A stretch of 22,438 nt of DNA, from assembly GCA_002414905.1 (NCBI GenBank), contig DIAY01000123.1:15306-37743 (forward strand), in the 5' to 3' direction. This DNA is from Holophagales bacterium UBA5066 (GTDB lineage: Bacteria; Acidobacteriota; Thermoanaerobaculia; UBA5066). Position 1 is the first letter of the stretch, and every line of letters starts with the position of its first letter. The notes beneath the pieces were generated by a model. That model was not told the DNA's origin. It saw only the letters and a list, made by a program, of their open reading frames with translations, and made no database searches. Made by a program: the position numbers and the translations under genes. Below, piece after piece: positions 6,175 through 13,643 of the stretch.

Positions 6175-7729
6175 CCCCCGCCTTCGGCAGGTAGTAGTCC
6201 GACCGCCGATACATCCGCGTCACCTTTCCCGCGGCGTCGAGCTCGAAGCGGAGAGTCTCGCCATCCGGGAGCTTGAAGATGTGCTCTCCAGCCGGAGTGA
6301 GCCGGCTGACCGACTCTTCCGCGTCGGCCTCTGGCGGATAGCCGTGCTCGTAGAGGACCAGGCTGCCGTCGAGGACGAGCACCTCGATCTCCCAGTCCCA
6401 GGGATCGGTGTAGGTGCCCAGGTAGCGCTTCCATCCGGGATCCGGCGATACCGGGGCCGCTGCGGGTCCGGCTTCGGAAGCCACGACGGCGCCGCCGACG
6501 ACCGCGAGTGCCTGACGGGCGAAGAGCCCCGGACTGGCATCGTCGGCATTCGTAAGGGCGACGGCGGCAAGGCCGCGGTCGGGGTCGAGAATGACGTCGG
6601 CGCGGTGGCCGCCGATCCAGCCGCCGTGGGAGACCAGGGTGCGCCCGTCGCGGCGCGAGATGCCCCAGCCGAGGCCGCGACCGCCGGTCCACTTCGCGTT
6701 GACGAAGTGCGGCCGTTGCATCTCGGCCAGTGTCGGGCCGGAGAGGACCTGTGCTCCACCTGCGGGCGCTCCGGCCGGGTCGGCAGTGAGCTCGAACGCG
6801 GCGAAGCGGGCGAGGTCCTCGAGCGTCGAGACGATCGCCGCGGCCGGGGCGATCGCGCCGGTCTCGTAGTAGTCGAGAGTCCCCCGGCTGCCGTCGGCCT
6901 GCTTGCGACGGTGCTGGCGTGGGAGCGCGCCAATCTCGGCGGCCGTCGGCGCGCCCGTGGTCGAGGTCATCCCGAGCGGGCCGGTGATGTGCGTGCGAAC
7001 GTAGCCGGCCCAGCTCTCGCCGGAGGCGGCGATGACGATCTCGCCGAGGAGAGCCACGCCGAGGTTCGAGTAGCGATAGGTCTTTCCGGGAGGCGAGATC
7101 ACCGTGACCCGCGGCATCGAGGCGCGAAGCTCCTCGCGGGTCGGGAACTGGTGGGTCGTCCAGGCGTCGAACGGGGCCTCGCGCGAGAGGCCCGACGTGT
7201 GGGTGAGGAGGTGCTCGACCGTGATCGGCGGGGCGGTCGGGAACGGGCTCGGCACCTTGAACCAGGGAAGGTGCTTCACCACCGGGTCGTCGAGCCGGAG
7301 CTTCCCTGCGTCGCGCAGCTGCAGGATGGCCGTCGCGGTGAAGACCTTGCTCACCGAGCCGATGCGGAAGCGCGTGGAGGGCGTGGGAGTCACCCCACCC
7401 GCGAGGTTGGTCGTGCCGTAGCCCTTCGCCCAGACGAGCCCATCCCGGGATACGACGCCGACCACCACGCCGGGGACACCGTTGTAGGAGAGCTGCTCAC
7501 CGGCCCAGAGGTCGTAAAGCGCAGCCGCTTCGGCCGCGCGGGGACTCGGCAGGACGGACGAGCTCTGGGCGGCGAGGATCGGCGGGGCAACGGCCGCGAG
7601 GGCGGCGCCCGCGATCAGAACGCGGATCGCGGCGCGCACGGATCGCACGCTCGCGGGGCGGATGAGGCGCAGGGCCGCCGTGCTGCCTTCGCACATGGGC
7701 GAGGTCACGACGGGACGGTTCTGGCGCAT
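6164..7729 (-). CDS. Exported serine hydrolase, class C beta-lactamase/DD-peptidase fold
   Basis: A 521-residue protein of the beta-lactamase (PF00144-type) family. Motifs: S125-V-S-K128 (nucleophile and general base), Y220-S-N (YRYSNLG) and H368-G-G (VSHGGWIGG), in the spacing typical for class C-like penicillin-binding proteins and esterases. LLTHTSGL and DDPVVKHLPWF are also family hallmarks. Residues about 420-521 form a C-terminal beta-rich domain (KRYLGTYTDPWDW, YYLPKAG) common in these proteins. Signal peptide: an unusually long n-region, then a hydrophobic stretch around 35-54 ending LAAQ. The ATG at 7729 has AGGGAG 4-5 nt upstream; M12 is an alternative start. Such proteins act in the periplasm on peptidoglycan peptides or esters; true beta-lactamase activity cannot be inferred. 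Divergent from the beta-propeller gene. Confidence 0.92.
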   Translation of the reverse strand: MRQNRPVVTSPMCEGSTAALRLIRPASVRSVRAAIRVLIAGAALAAVAPPILAAQSSSVLPSPRAAEAAALYDLWAGEQLSYNGVPGVVVGVVSRDGLVWAKGYGTTNLAGGVTPTPSTRFRIGSVSKVFTATAILQLRDAGKLRLDDPVVKHLPWFKVPSPFPTAPPITVEHLLTHTSGLSREAPFDAWTTHQFPTREELRASMPRVTVISPPGKTYRYSNLGVALLGEIVIAASGESWAGYVRTHITGPLGMTSTTGAPTAAEIGALPRQHRRKQADGSRGTLDYYETGAIAPAAAIVSTLEDLARFAAFELTADPAGAPAGGAQVLSGPTLAEMQRPHFVNAKWTGGRGLGWGISRRDGRTLVSHGGWIGGHRADVILDPDRGLAAVALTNADDASPGLFARQALAVVGGAVVASEAGPAAAPVSPDPGWKRYLGTYTDPWDWEIEVLVLDGSLVLYEHGYPPEADAEESVSRLTPAGEHIFKLPDGETLRFELDAAGKVTRMYRRSDYYLPKAGVRE

Positions 7730-7909
7730 GGCACTCCCTCTACAGCAGATCGATTCCTGGCGATACGCCAGCGTAGCGCAGAGTCGTCGTTCGGGAGCGG
7801 GGCCGCAGCTGGCCCCGTCTGTGACGCCGGTCACCAGCGAGACGGCTCACGATGGACCGAGGATATAGTCCGCGCAAACGGCACGGTGATTTTCTCCCGG
7901 AGGTGTGCG
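7730..7909. promoter_or_regulatory. Divergent intergenic region with inverted repeat
   Basis: 180 bp between the serine hydrolase and the beta-propeller protein. It holds a nested inverted repeat: GTGAC-GCCG-GTCAC at 7821-7834, bracketed by GCTGG (7808-7812) and CCAGC (7834-7838), a possible operator or hairpin. TATAGT at 7864-7869 is a possible -10 element for the plus-strand gene, although no good -35 element stands 17 bp upstream. Confidence 0.35.
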
Positions 7910-9904
7910 ATGGGTGATCGTCTTTTCCGCTGTTTCGTCGTCCCGGCCCTCGGACTTCTGCTGACCCTCGGGGCGGTCCCCGCCGCGGGGCAGGCCATCT
8001 TCGGAACTGCGGGAGACGGGAACCTCGCCGTCCTGTTTCCCGCTCCGGGGACGAACCTGCCCTCACCCGAGCAGCGCGCGGTCACGGGCCTTCCTTCCGA
8101 TGCGTTTCCACACGGCGTTTCGGTGATCGGAAGCGATCTGGCGGTCATCGCCGACTTCAACCGCTCCCGCCTCCACCTCGTCCAGGTCTCAACCGGGACG
8201 CTCGTGAAGACCATCCCGACGACGGGCGTCTACGACGGGACGGGGACGATCGCGGTCTCGCCCAGGCTCGACGTGATGATCGGCGCCGGCTCGACCTACA
8301 GCAATTCGAGCTGGAGACCGACCTTCGCCCTGATCCGGGCGCCGTTCGACAACCCCGAGATCACGCCCCTGCCGATCGAAGGGCATGTCGCCTCGTACCA
8401 GACGCAGGCGATCGTCTTCGACCGGAACGGCCGGGCGTTCGTCCTCACCCGCCCGAGCTTCGATCCCCAGAGCCCACCCTCTACCCTGCAGGGCTGGGTG
8501 AACGTCCTGGACCCGCCCTACTCCTCCCTCGCGTTCCGTATGCCCGTCGAGAACGTCGGCAGCGGTGCCATCGCCATTACGCCTGACGGAAACACGCTGC
8601 TCACGACGGCGAGCAACTCCGGAGCCGGCCGCGTCTACATTTTCCGGGCGCCGTTCCTGGCCTCGTCGACGCCGGAGGTCCTGACGATCGGGGACTCGGA
8701 GGGCCTCGACGGGATCAACTGCGCTCCCGACGGCCAGCGCTGTCTCGTCGTCAGTGCGTTCAGCCCCCATCTCTTCTCCATCGCGGCGCCCTTTGGTGCG
8801 GGATCGGCCGTGGAGGAGATCCCCCTGCCGACCGCTTTCGGCCCCGACCAGGCGGGCTTCGAGGACGTGGCGATCTCGAACGACGGACAGCTCGCGCTCA
8901 TCACCGGGAACAGCAGTCGCGACTCGAACGGCCAGGGCGGCCGACTGCCGGCGCTCTTCGTGAAAGCGCCCTTTACCCGCGCCGGTGCTCAGAGCTACGC
9001 CGTCTCCATTCTCGGGGGAGGCCGCGGCGCGGGCTCGGCACGCTTCGTCGCCTGCCCGCCTCCTGTCCCGCCCCTTGCTCCGCAGATCGTACCGACGGGG
9101 GCACCGGCGGCTCCGGTCACGGCCACGGACTTTCTCACCGCCCGCTGGTCGACTCAGTCGTACGGCTCGCGTTTCGAGTGGCGAATCAACTCGGACGCGT
9201 TCGCCTCGACGTCCGCAAAGAGCGTCGACAGGATCGCCCCTCGAGGCAGGCTGGACCCGATCACGCTTTTCGTAAGGTCGTACGCCTGCTTCCCCGAGCA
9301 GGGACCGAGCACGGAGGCCAGCAGCGTCACCTATTCGCTGGCGCCGCCGGGCGCCGCGTTCAGCGTCTCGAAGACGACCGCCCGGGCCGGCGAGGAGATC
9401 TCCTTCACCGATACCTCCAGCCCGCAGGCGACCGCGTGGGCGTGGTTCTTCGGGAACGCCGGGTTCTCGTCCGTACAGAACCCGCGCTTCGCTTTCAGCG
9501 CCCCGGGCGTCTACCTCGTGAGGCTCATGGCGACGAACGGATCCGGCTCGAGTCTCTCGGGGCTCACCATGGTGACCGTCACGGCGGCCTCCTCTCCGGC
9601 CCGCTGGGCCAGGCCGCCGGGTGACGAGGTCGAGCCAGCGCTGGCGGCGTCGGCCGCAGGCCTGCGCTTCGGCTCGGGCCGGCGGCCCTCGCTGAGACTA
9701 CACTCCGCGGAAGAGGCCACCGTCTTCCTCCGGCTCGAACGGGCGGGCGTCCTCGTCGTCGAACGGCGCATCTCCCTTTCTCCGGGCGAATCGCCCCGCC
9801 TCGACCTCTCCGCTTTCCTTCCGGAAGGTTTCCGGGAGACCCTCGATGCCAGGATCCTCTCTGACCGGCCTGTCGTCGCGCGCTTCGACGAGGACTCCAA
9901 GTGA
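7910..9904 (+). CDS. Exported beta-propeller-like protein with PKD domain
   Basis: A 664-residue secreted protein. Residues 1-28 are a signal peptide ending PAAGQA. Residues about 30-380 contain repeated blade-like units with an ISNDGQLALIT or ITPDGNTLLT pattern, alternating with hydrophobic beta strands, as in NHL/WD-type propellers. A Pro-rich linker (CPPPVPPLAP, near 383) leads to a beta-rich segment with GSRFEWRIN, then a PKD domain around 480-560 (SFTDTSSPQATAWAWFFGNA). Residues about 580-664 form another beta-rich region with no recognised family. The ATG at 7910 has GGAGG 6 nt upstream. The same frame is open far upstream antisense to the serine hydrolase; that extension is not coding. 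The stop overlaps the next gene's GTG by 4 nt (GTGA), so both are coupled. Role may be surface adhesion or ligand binding; enzyme motifs are absent. Confidence 0.85.
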   Translation: MGDRLFRCFVVPALGLLLTLGAVPAAGQAIFGTAGDGNLAVLFPAPGTNLPSPEQRAVTGLPSDAFPHGVSVIGSDLAVIADFNRSRLHLVQVSTGTLVKTIPTTGVYDGTGTIAVSPRLDVMIGAGSTYSNSSWRPTFALIRAPFDNPEITPLPIEGHVASYQTQAIVFDRNGRAFVLTRPSFDPQSPPSTLQGWVNVLDPPYSSLAFRMPVENVGSGAIAITPDGNTLLTTASNSGAGRVYIFRAPFLASSTPEVLTIGDSEGLDGINCAPDGQRCLVVSAFSPHLFSIAAPFGAGSAVEEIPLPTAFGPDQAGFEDVAISNDGQLALITGNSSRDSNGQGGRLPALFVKAPFTRAGAQSYAVSILGGGRGAGSARFVACPPPVPPLAPQIVPTGAPAAPVTATDFLTARWSTQSYGSRFEWRINSDAFASTSAKSVDRIAPRGRLDPITLFVRSYACFPEQGPSTEASSVTYSLAPPGAAFSVSKTTARAGEEISFTDTSSPQATAWAWFFGNAGFSSVQNPRFAFSAPGVYLVRLMATNGSGSSLSGLTMVTVTAASSPARWARPPGDEVEPALAASAAGLRFGSGRRPSLRLHSAEEATVFLRLERAGVLVVERRISLSPGESPRLDLSAFLPEGFRETLDARILSDRPVVARFDEDSK

Positions 9905-11319
9905 AGTACTCACTCCCGCTCCCTGTCATCCCGGCCTTCGTCCGTCAGGCCGGCGCGCTCTTCCTCTCCGCTTCGCTCGCGTCCGGCGCGCTCGCCGCAC
10001 GCGTGCCCCGGGCGGATCCGGTCGTGAAGGAGGCGGCGCCCGGCGAGAGCAGCCGCCTCTCGATCGCACACGACCCGCTGAAGTGCCTCTCCAGCCAATC
10101 GCGTGCGCTCGTCGACGCCCGCATCCTGCCGGAGAAGGAGATGGAGAAGAGCTTCGTCTACTTCCGCGCCGTGGATACGGAGGACTATTACTACGTCGTG
10201 ATGAGCCCTCGGGCACCGGAAGCCGTCGTGGCCGAGCTGCCCAGGCCGCTTCCGGGCATCAGGGGAATCGACTACTACGTCCAGGCGATCGATCGCGAGA
10301 GCCATCTGAAGAAGACCCCCGACTACGCACCGCCCGTCACGGACCAGACGGTCTGCCGCGACGAGCGCGCGGCGCCACCGCCCGGGATCGGGCCAGCAGC
10401 GCCGAAGGAGGGCCTGACCATCGGCCTGACGCGCGAGGGACAGAACCCGGTCCCGGCCGGCTTCAACAGGGACGACATCGCGAAGGTCATCCTCGTGACG
10501 GGCGCCGTGGTGACGCTTTCCGCCGCCCTTGCATCCGGTACGGGCGCCGCCGGAGCCGGAGCCGCGGGCAAAGTCGGCGCGGCCGTGGCCGTTAAATCGG
10601 GCGGGCTCTCGACGGGCGCGATCATCGGGATCGGCGCCGGTGTCGCGGTCGCAGGCGTGGCCGTGGCGACGTCCGGCAGCGGAGGCGGGAACGACACGCC
10701 CACGAACCGGAGTCCGACCATCGGCTCGGCGACGGTGACTCCGCTCTACGGGGCCGTTCCGGTCCAGGTGACGGCCTCGGCAACCGCCTCCGATCCCGAC
10801 AACGACCCGGTCACCGTGACCTGGAACTTCGGCCCGGGCACCGCGACGGGTACGAGCGCGTCCTTCACCTACCAGACGGCCGGGACGTTCACCGTCTCCG
10901 TGACCGCCACCGACGGCAAGGGCGGAACCGCGACGAACGCGAACGTGGCGACCGTGAAGGTGGACCCACAGGGGACGCCTCAGTTCCTCGGCGCGACGGC
11001 GAGCTGGTCGGGAGAATCCGACCTCGACGTCCGGGTCACCGGCCCGGGTGGAATCGACGTCGCGACGCAGTCGGGCGGCCGGAGACTTCCTGCGGGATGC
11101 GGTACCGGGAACCGGACCGAAAGCGTCATCTACCAGGGGACCAGCCTTCCAGCCGGGACCTACACGCTCTTCGTGAAGCACGCGGCCACCTGCTCCGGGA
11201 GCCCGGCCACGATCCGCTTCAGCTACGCGGCACAGGCGACCGCCGGGAGCAAGTGCGCGGGCCTCCTCGACGTTTCTCCCGCCGCCGAAGTGCAGGCCTG
11301 CACCTTCACCTTCCCCTGA
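9901..11319 (+). CDS. Exported PKD-domain protein with YfaP/DUF2135-like C-terminus
   Basis: A 472-residue protein. Residues 1-33 are a signal peptide (GALFLSASLASGALAA). Residues about 80-150 form a small beta-rich domain (SFVYFRAV, YYYVVMSP, IDYYVQAIDRE) seen as a surface-type unit. Residues about 193-263 are very Ala/Gly-rich and hydrophobic (two stretches, VILVTGAVVTLSAALASG and IIGIGAGVAVAGVAVA), possibly two membrane passes. A PKD domain spans about 271-355 (ASDPDNDPVTVTWNFGPG). The C-terminus, about 361-447, contains WSGESDLDVRVTGPGG, resembling the DLDxxVxxPxG motif of YfaP/DUF2135 domains, and four late cysteines. The GTG start at 9901 overlaps the previous stop (GTGA), with GAGGA about 7 nt upstream. 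A strong terminator follows, ending this two-gene unit. Function unknown; likely envelope or surface. Confidence 0.83.
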   Translation: MKYSLPLPVIPAFVRQAGALFLSASLASGALAARVPRADPVVKEAAPGESSRLSIAHDPLKCLSSQSRALVDARILPEKEMEKSFVYFRAVDTEDYYYVVMSPRAPEAVVAELPRPLPGIRGIDYYVQAIDRESHLKKTPDYAPPVTDQTVCRDERAAPPPGIGPAAPKEGLTIGLTREGQNPVPAGFNRDDIAKVILVTGAVVTLSAALASGTGAAGAGAAGKVGAAVAVKSGGLSTGAIIGIGAGVAVAGVAVATSGSGGGNDTPTNRSPTIGSATVTPLYGAVPVQVTASATASDPDNDPVTVTWNFGPGTATGTSASFTYQTAGTFTVSVTATDGKGGTATNANVATVKVDPQGTPQFLGATASWSGESDLDVRVTGPGGIDVATQSGGRRLPAGCGTGNRTESVIYQGTSLPAGTYTLFVKHAATCSGSPATIRFSYAAQATAGSKCAGLLDVSPAAEVQACTFTFP

Positions 11320-11327
11320 GACGGCGA

Positions 11328-11367
11328 GGGCCGGAGGCGGTACCTCGCCTCCGGCCCCGCATTTTTC
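11328..11367 (+). terminator. Intrinsic terminator of the PKD gene pair
   Basis: A 12-bp inverted repeat (arms 11328-11339 and 11346-11357, GGCCGGAGGCG core) with a 6-nt loop is followed by ATTTTT at 11361-11366. It begins 9 nt after the stop codon at 11319 and isolates the NifS-SelD gene transcriptionally. Confidence 0.88.
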
Positions 11368-11401
11368 CTGGAGTTCCACCTCCTACGCCAATAATCGGTG
11401 C

Positions 11402-13615
11402 ATGTCCGAGCGCCCGATCTACCTCGACTACAACGCCACGACGCCCCCGGACCCGGAAGTCGGCGAGGCGATGCTCCCGTACCTTACGGCCCGCTTCGGG
11501 AACCCGTCGAGCGCGCACGCCTACGGCGCCGAGGCCCGCTCCGCCGTCGAAGCCGCACGGCGCCAGGTCGCCGCGCTCCTCGGCGGGAGAGCCGAGGAGA
11601 TCGTCTTCACGAGCGGGGGAACGGAAGGCAACAACACCGTCCTGCACGGTGTCGCACGCCTGCTCCGGGCGAAGGGGCGCCACGTCGTCACCTCGGCCAT
11701 CGAGCACCCGGCGATCCTCGAGCCGTGCGCGGTGCTCGAGTCGGAAGGCTTCCGGGTCACGCGGGTGCCGGTGGACGGATCGGGGCGTGTCGATCCGCGC
11801 GACGTCGCTCACGCGCTGACACCCGAGACGATCCTCGTGTCGGTGATGCACGCCAACAACGAGGTCGGGACGATCCAGGACCTCGCCGAAATCTGCCGTC
11901 TCGCGCACGCGCAGGGCGCCCTCGTCCACACGGACGCCGCGCAGTCGATCGGGAAGGTGGCGGTCGACGTCGCGGCCCTCGGCGTCGACTTCCTCACGCT
12001 CGCCGGGCACAAGCTCTACGCGCCGAAGGGCGTCGGGGCGCTCTGGATCCGCTCCGGTGCAGACCTCCCCCGCTTCCTGCACGGAGCCTCCCACGAGGCG
12101 GGGCGGCGGGCGGGCACCGAGAACGTCCTCGAGATCGTAGGCCTCGGGAAGGCGTGCGAGGTCGCTGCACGAAGGCTCCCGCACGACGCCCGTCGGTTCG
12201 AGGAGCTCCGGGAGCGGCTCTTCGAGGCGCTCTCCGGCGACGTTCCCGGCCTCCGCCGGAACAGCCCGTGGGAACGATGCCTCCCGAACACGTTGAGCGT
12301 CGGCTTTCCGGGCGTCGACGCGGGCGCCCTGCTGGCCGAGATCGGAGCGAAGGTCGCCGCCTCCGCTGGCGCGGCGTGCCACGCCGCCGGCGTCGAGGTC
12401 TCGACGGTCCTGACGGCGATGGGCGTCCCGATGGAATACGCGATGGGAACGGTCCGCTTTTCCGTCGGCCGCGGGACGACCCCGGCGATGGTGGACGAGG
12501 CGGCGCGGGCCGTCGCCGAGGCCGTGCATCGGATGCGGCCCGACGTCCCGGCCTCCCCTTCCCGGCCCGAAAGCGAAGGGCCGGTGAGGCTGACCCGGTT
12601 CACGCGCGGGATGGGCTGCGCGTGCAAGCTGCGCCCGCAGGACCTCGAGTCGGTCCTGAAGTCACTCCCGAAGGTGATGGACCCCGCGGTCCTCGTCGGC
12701 CCGGAGCACTCCGACGATGCGGCCGTCTACCGGCTCACGGACGACCTCGCGATCGTCTCGACGGTCGACTTCTTCACACCGATCGCCGACGACCCCTTCG
12801 ACTTCGGCGCCATCAGTGCCGCGAACTCCCTCAGTGACATCTACGCGATGGGGGCCAGGCCACTCTTCGCGCTGAGCGTCGTCGCCTTCCCCTCGCGAAG
12901 GCTCCCGCTCCAGGTCCTTGAACGGATTCTCGCCGGCGCGGCCGAGGTCGCGCGGGAGGCGGGCATCCCGATCCTCGGCGGGCACACCGTCGACGACACC
13001 GAGCCGAAGTTCGGCCTCGCCGTGACGGGGGTCGTCCATCCCGGCCGCGTCCTGACGAACGCCTCGGCGAGGGCGGGCGACTCGCTCGTCCTGACGAAAC
13101 CGATCGGGACCGGCATCCTCGCGACAGCCGTCAAGCGCGGTCAGGCCGGAGAGGACGTGGCACGCCGCATCGTCGCCGTGATGCGATCGCTGAACCGCTC
13201 CGCCGCGGAGGCGATGCTCGAGATCGGCGTCTCCGCCTGCACGGACGTGACCGGTTTCGGTCTCCTCGGGCATCTCCGCGAGATGGCGGTGGCCTCGGGC
13301 CTGGATGCCGAGATCGAGGCGGCGGCTGTTCCGATCATCGACCCGGCCCGCGAGCTCGCGGCTGCCGACGTCGTCCCGGGGGGCACGCTCGAGAACCTCG
13401 CGCACGTCTCCGCGCACGTCGAGTTCGCTCCCGGCCTCTCCCGCGTCGACCGCGTCCTCCTCGCCGACGCGCAGACGTCGGGCGGCCTCCTCATCTCCGT
13501 GCCCGCCGAACGGTGCGAAGCGCTCCTCTGCTCGCTGCGCGAGAGGGGAGCCCCCGAGGCCAGCCGGATCGGGCGCTTCGCGAGGCCGGGACCGGGGACC
13601 ATTCGCGTGGTCTGA
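11402..13615 (+). CDS. selD: NifS-type cysteine desulfurase fused to selenophosphate synthetase (SelD)
   Basis: A 737-residue bifunctional protein. Residues 1 to about 385 are a PLP-dependent NifS/IscS-family desulfurase: YLDYNATTPP, FTSGGTEGNN, the Schiff-base lysine K204 (AGHKLYAPKG) and persulfide/selenide cysteine C326 (SAGAACHA), then TVRFSVGRGTT. Residues about 395-737 are SelD, which makes selenophosphate from selenide and ATP: G-x-G-C406-A-C-K409 matches catalytic C17/K20 of the E. coli enzyme, followed by HSDDAAVY, VDFFTPIADDPFDFG, AANSLSDIYAMGARP, GGHTVDDTEPKFGLAVTG and DVTGFGLLGHL. The active position is Cys, not Sec. Both halves keep all key residues. The logical role is removal of Se from selenocysteine and direct hand-over to SelD for Sec-tRNA, selenouridine or a Se-cofactor. 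No selA, selB or selU is in the window. There is no Shine-Dalgarno; AATAAT at 11390-11395 lies 6 nt before the ATG, suggesting a leaderless message. Confidence 0.95.
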   Translation: MSERPIYLDYNATTPPDPEVGEAMLPYLTARFGNPSSAHAYGAEARSAVEAARRQVAALLGGRAEEIVFTSGGTEGNNTVLHGVARLLRAKGRHVVTSAIEHPAILEPCAVLESEGFRVTRVPVDGSGRVDPRDVAHALTPETILVSVMHANNEVGTIQDLAEICRLAHAQGALVHTDAAQSIGKVAVDVAALGVDFLTLAGHKLYAPKGVGALWIRSGADLPRFLHGASHEAGRRAGTENVLEIVGLGKACEVAARRLPHDARRFEELRERLFEALSGDVPGLRRNSPWERCLPNTLSVGFPGVDAGALLAEIGAKVAASAGAACHAAGVEVSTVLTAMGVPMEYAMGTVRFSVGRGTTPAMVDEAARAVAEAVHRMRPDVPASPSRPESEGPVRLTRFTRGMGCACKLRPQDLESVLKSLPKVMDPAVLVGPEHSDDAAVYRLTDDLAIVSTVDFFTPIADDPFDFGAISAANSLSDIYAMGARPLFALSVVAFPSRRLPLQVLERILAGAAEVAREAGIPILGGHTVDDTEPKFGLAVTGVVHPGRVLTNASARAGDSLVLTKPIGTGILATAVKRGQAGEDVARRIVAVMRSLNRSAAEAMLEIGVSACTDVTGFGLLGHLREMAVASGLDAEIEAAAVPIIDPARELAAADVVPGGTLENLAHVSAHVEFAPGLSRVDRVLLADAQTSGGLLISVPAERCEALLCSLRERGAPEASRIGRFARPGPGTIRVV

Positions 13616-13643
13616 AAGTGATCCGATGGTGGAGAGCGGCCGC

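Noticed and set aside
5987..7909. A 641-codon upstream extension of the beta-propeller gene
   Set aside because: It lies antisense to the serine hydrolase with its SVSK, YSN and HGG motifs; the signal peptide and GGAGG place the start at 7910.
9910..11379. A 489-codon minus-strand frame
   Set aside because: Antisense to the PKD protein and passes through its terminator; no recognisable domain.
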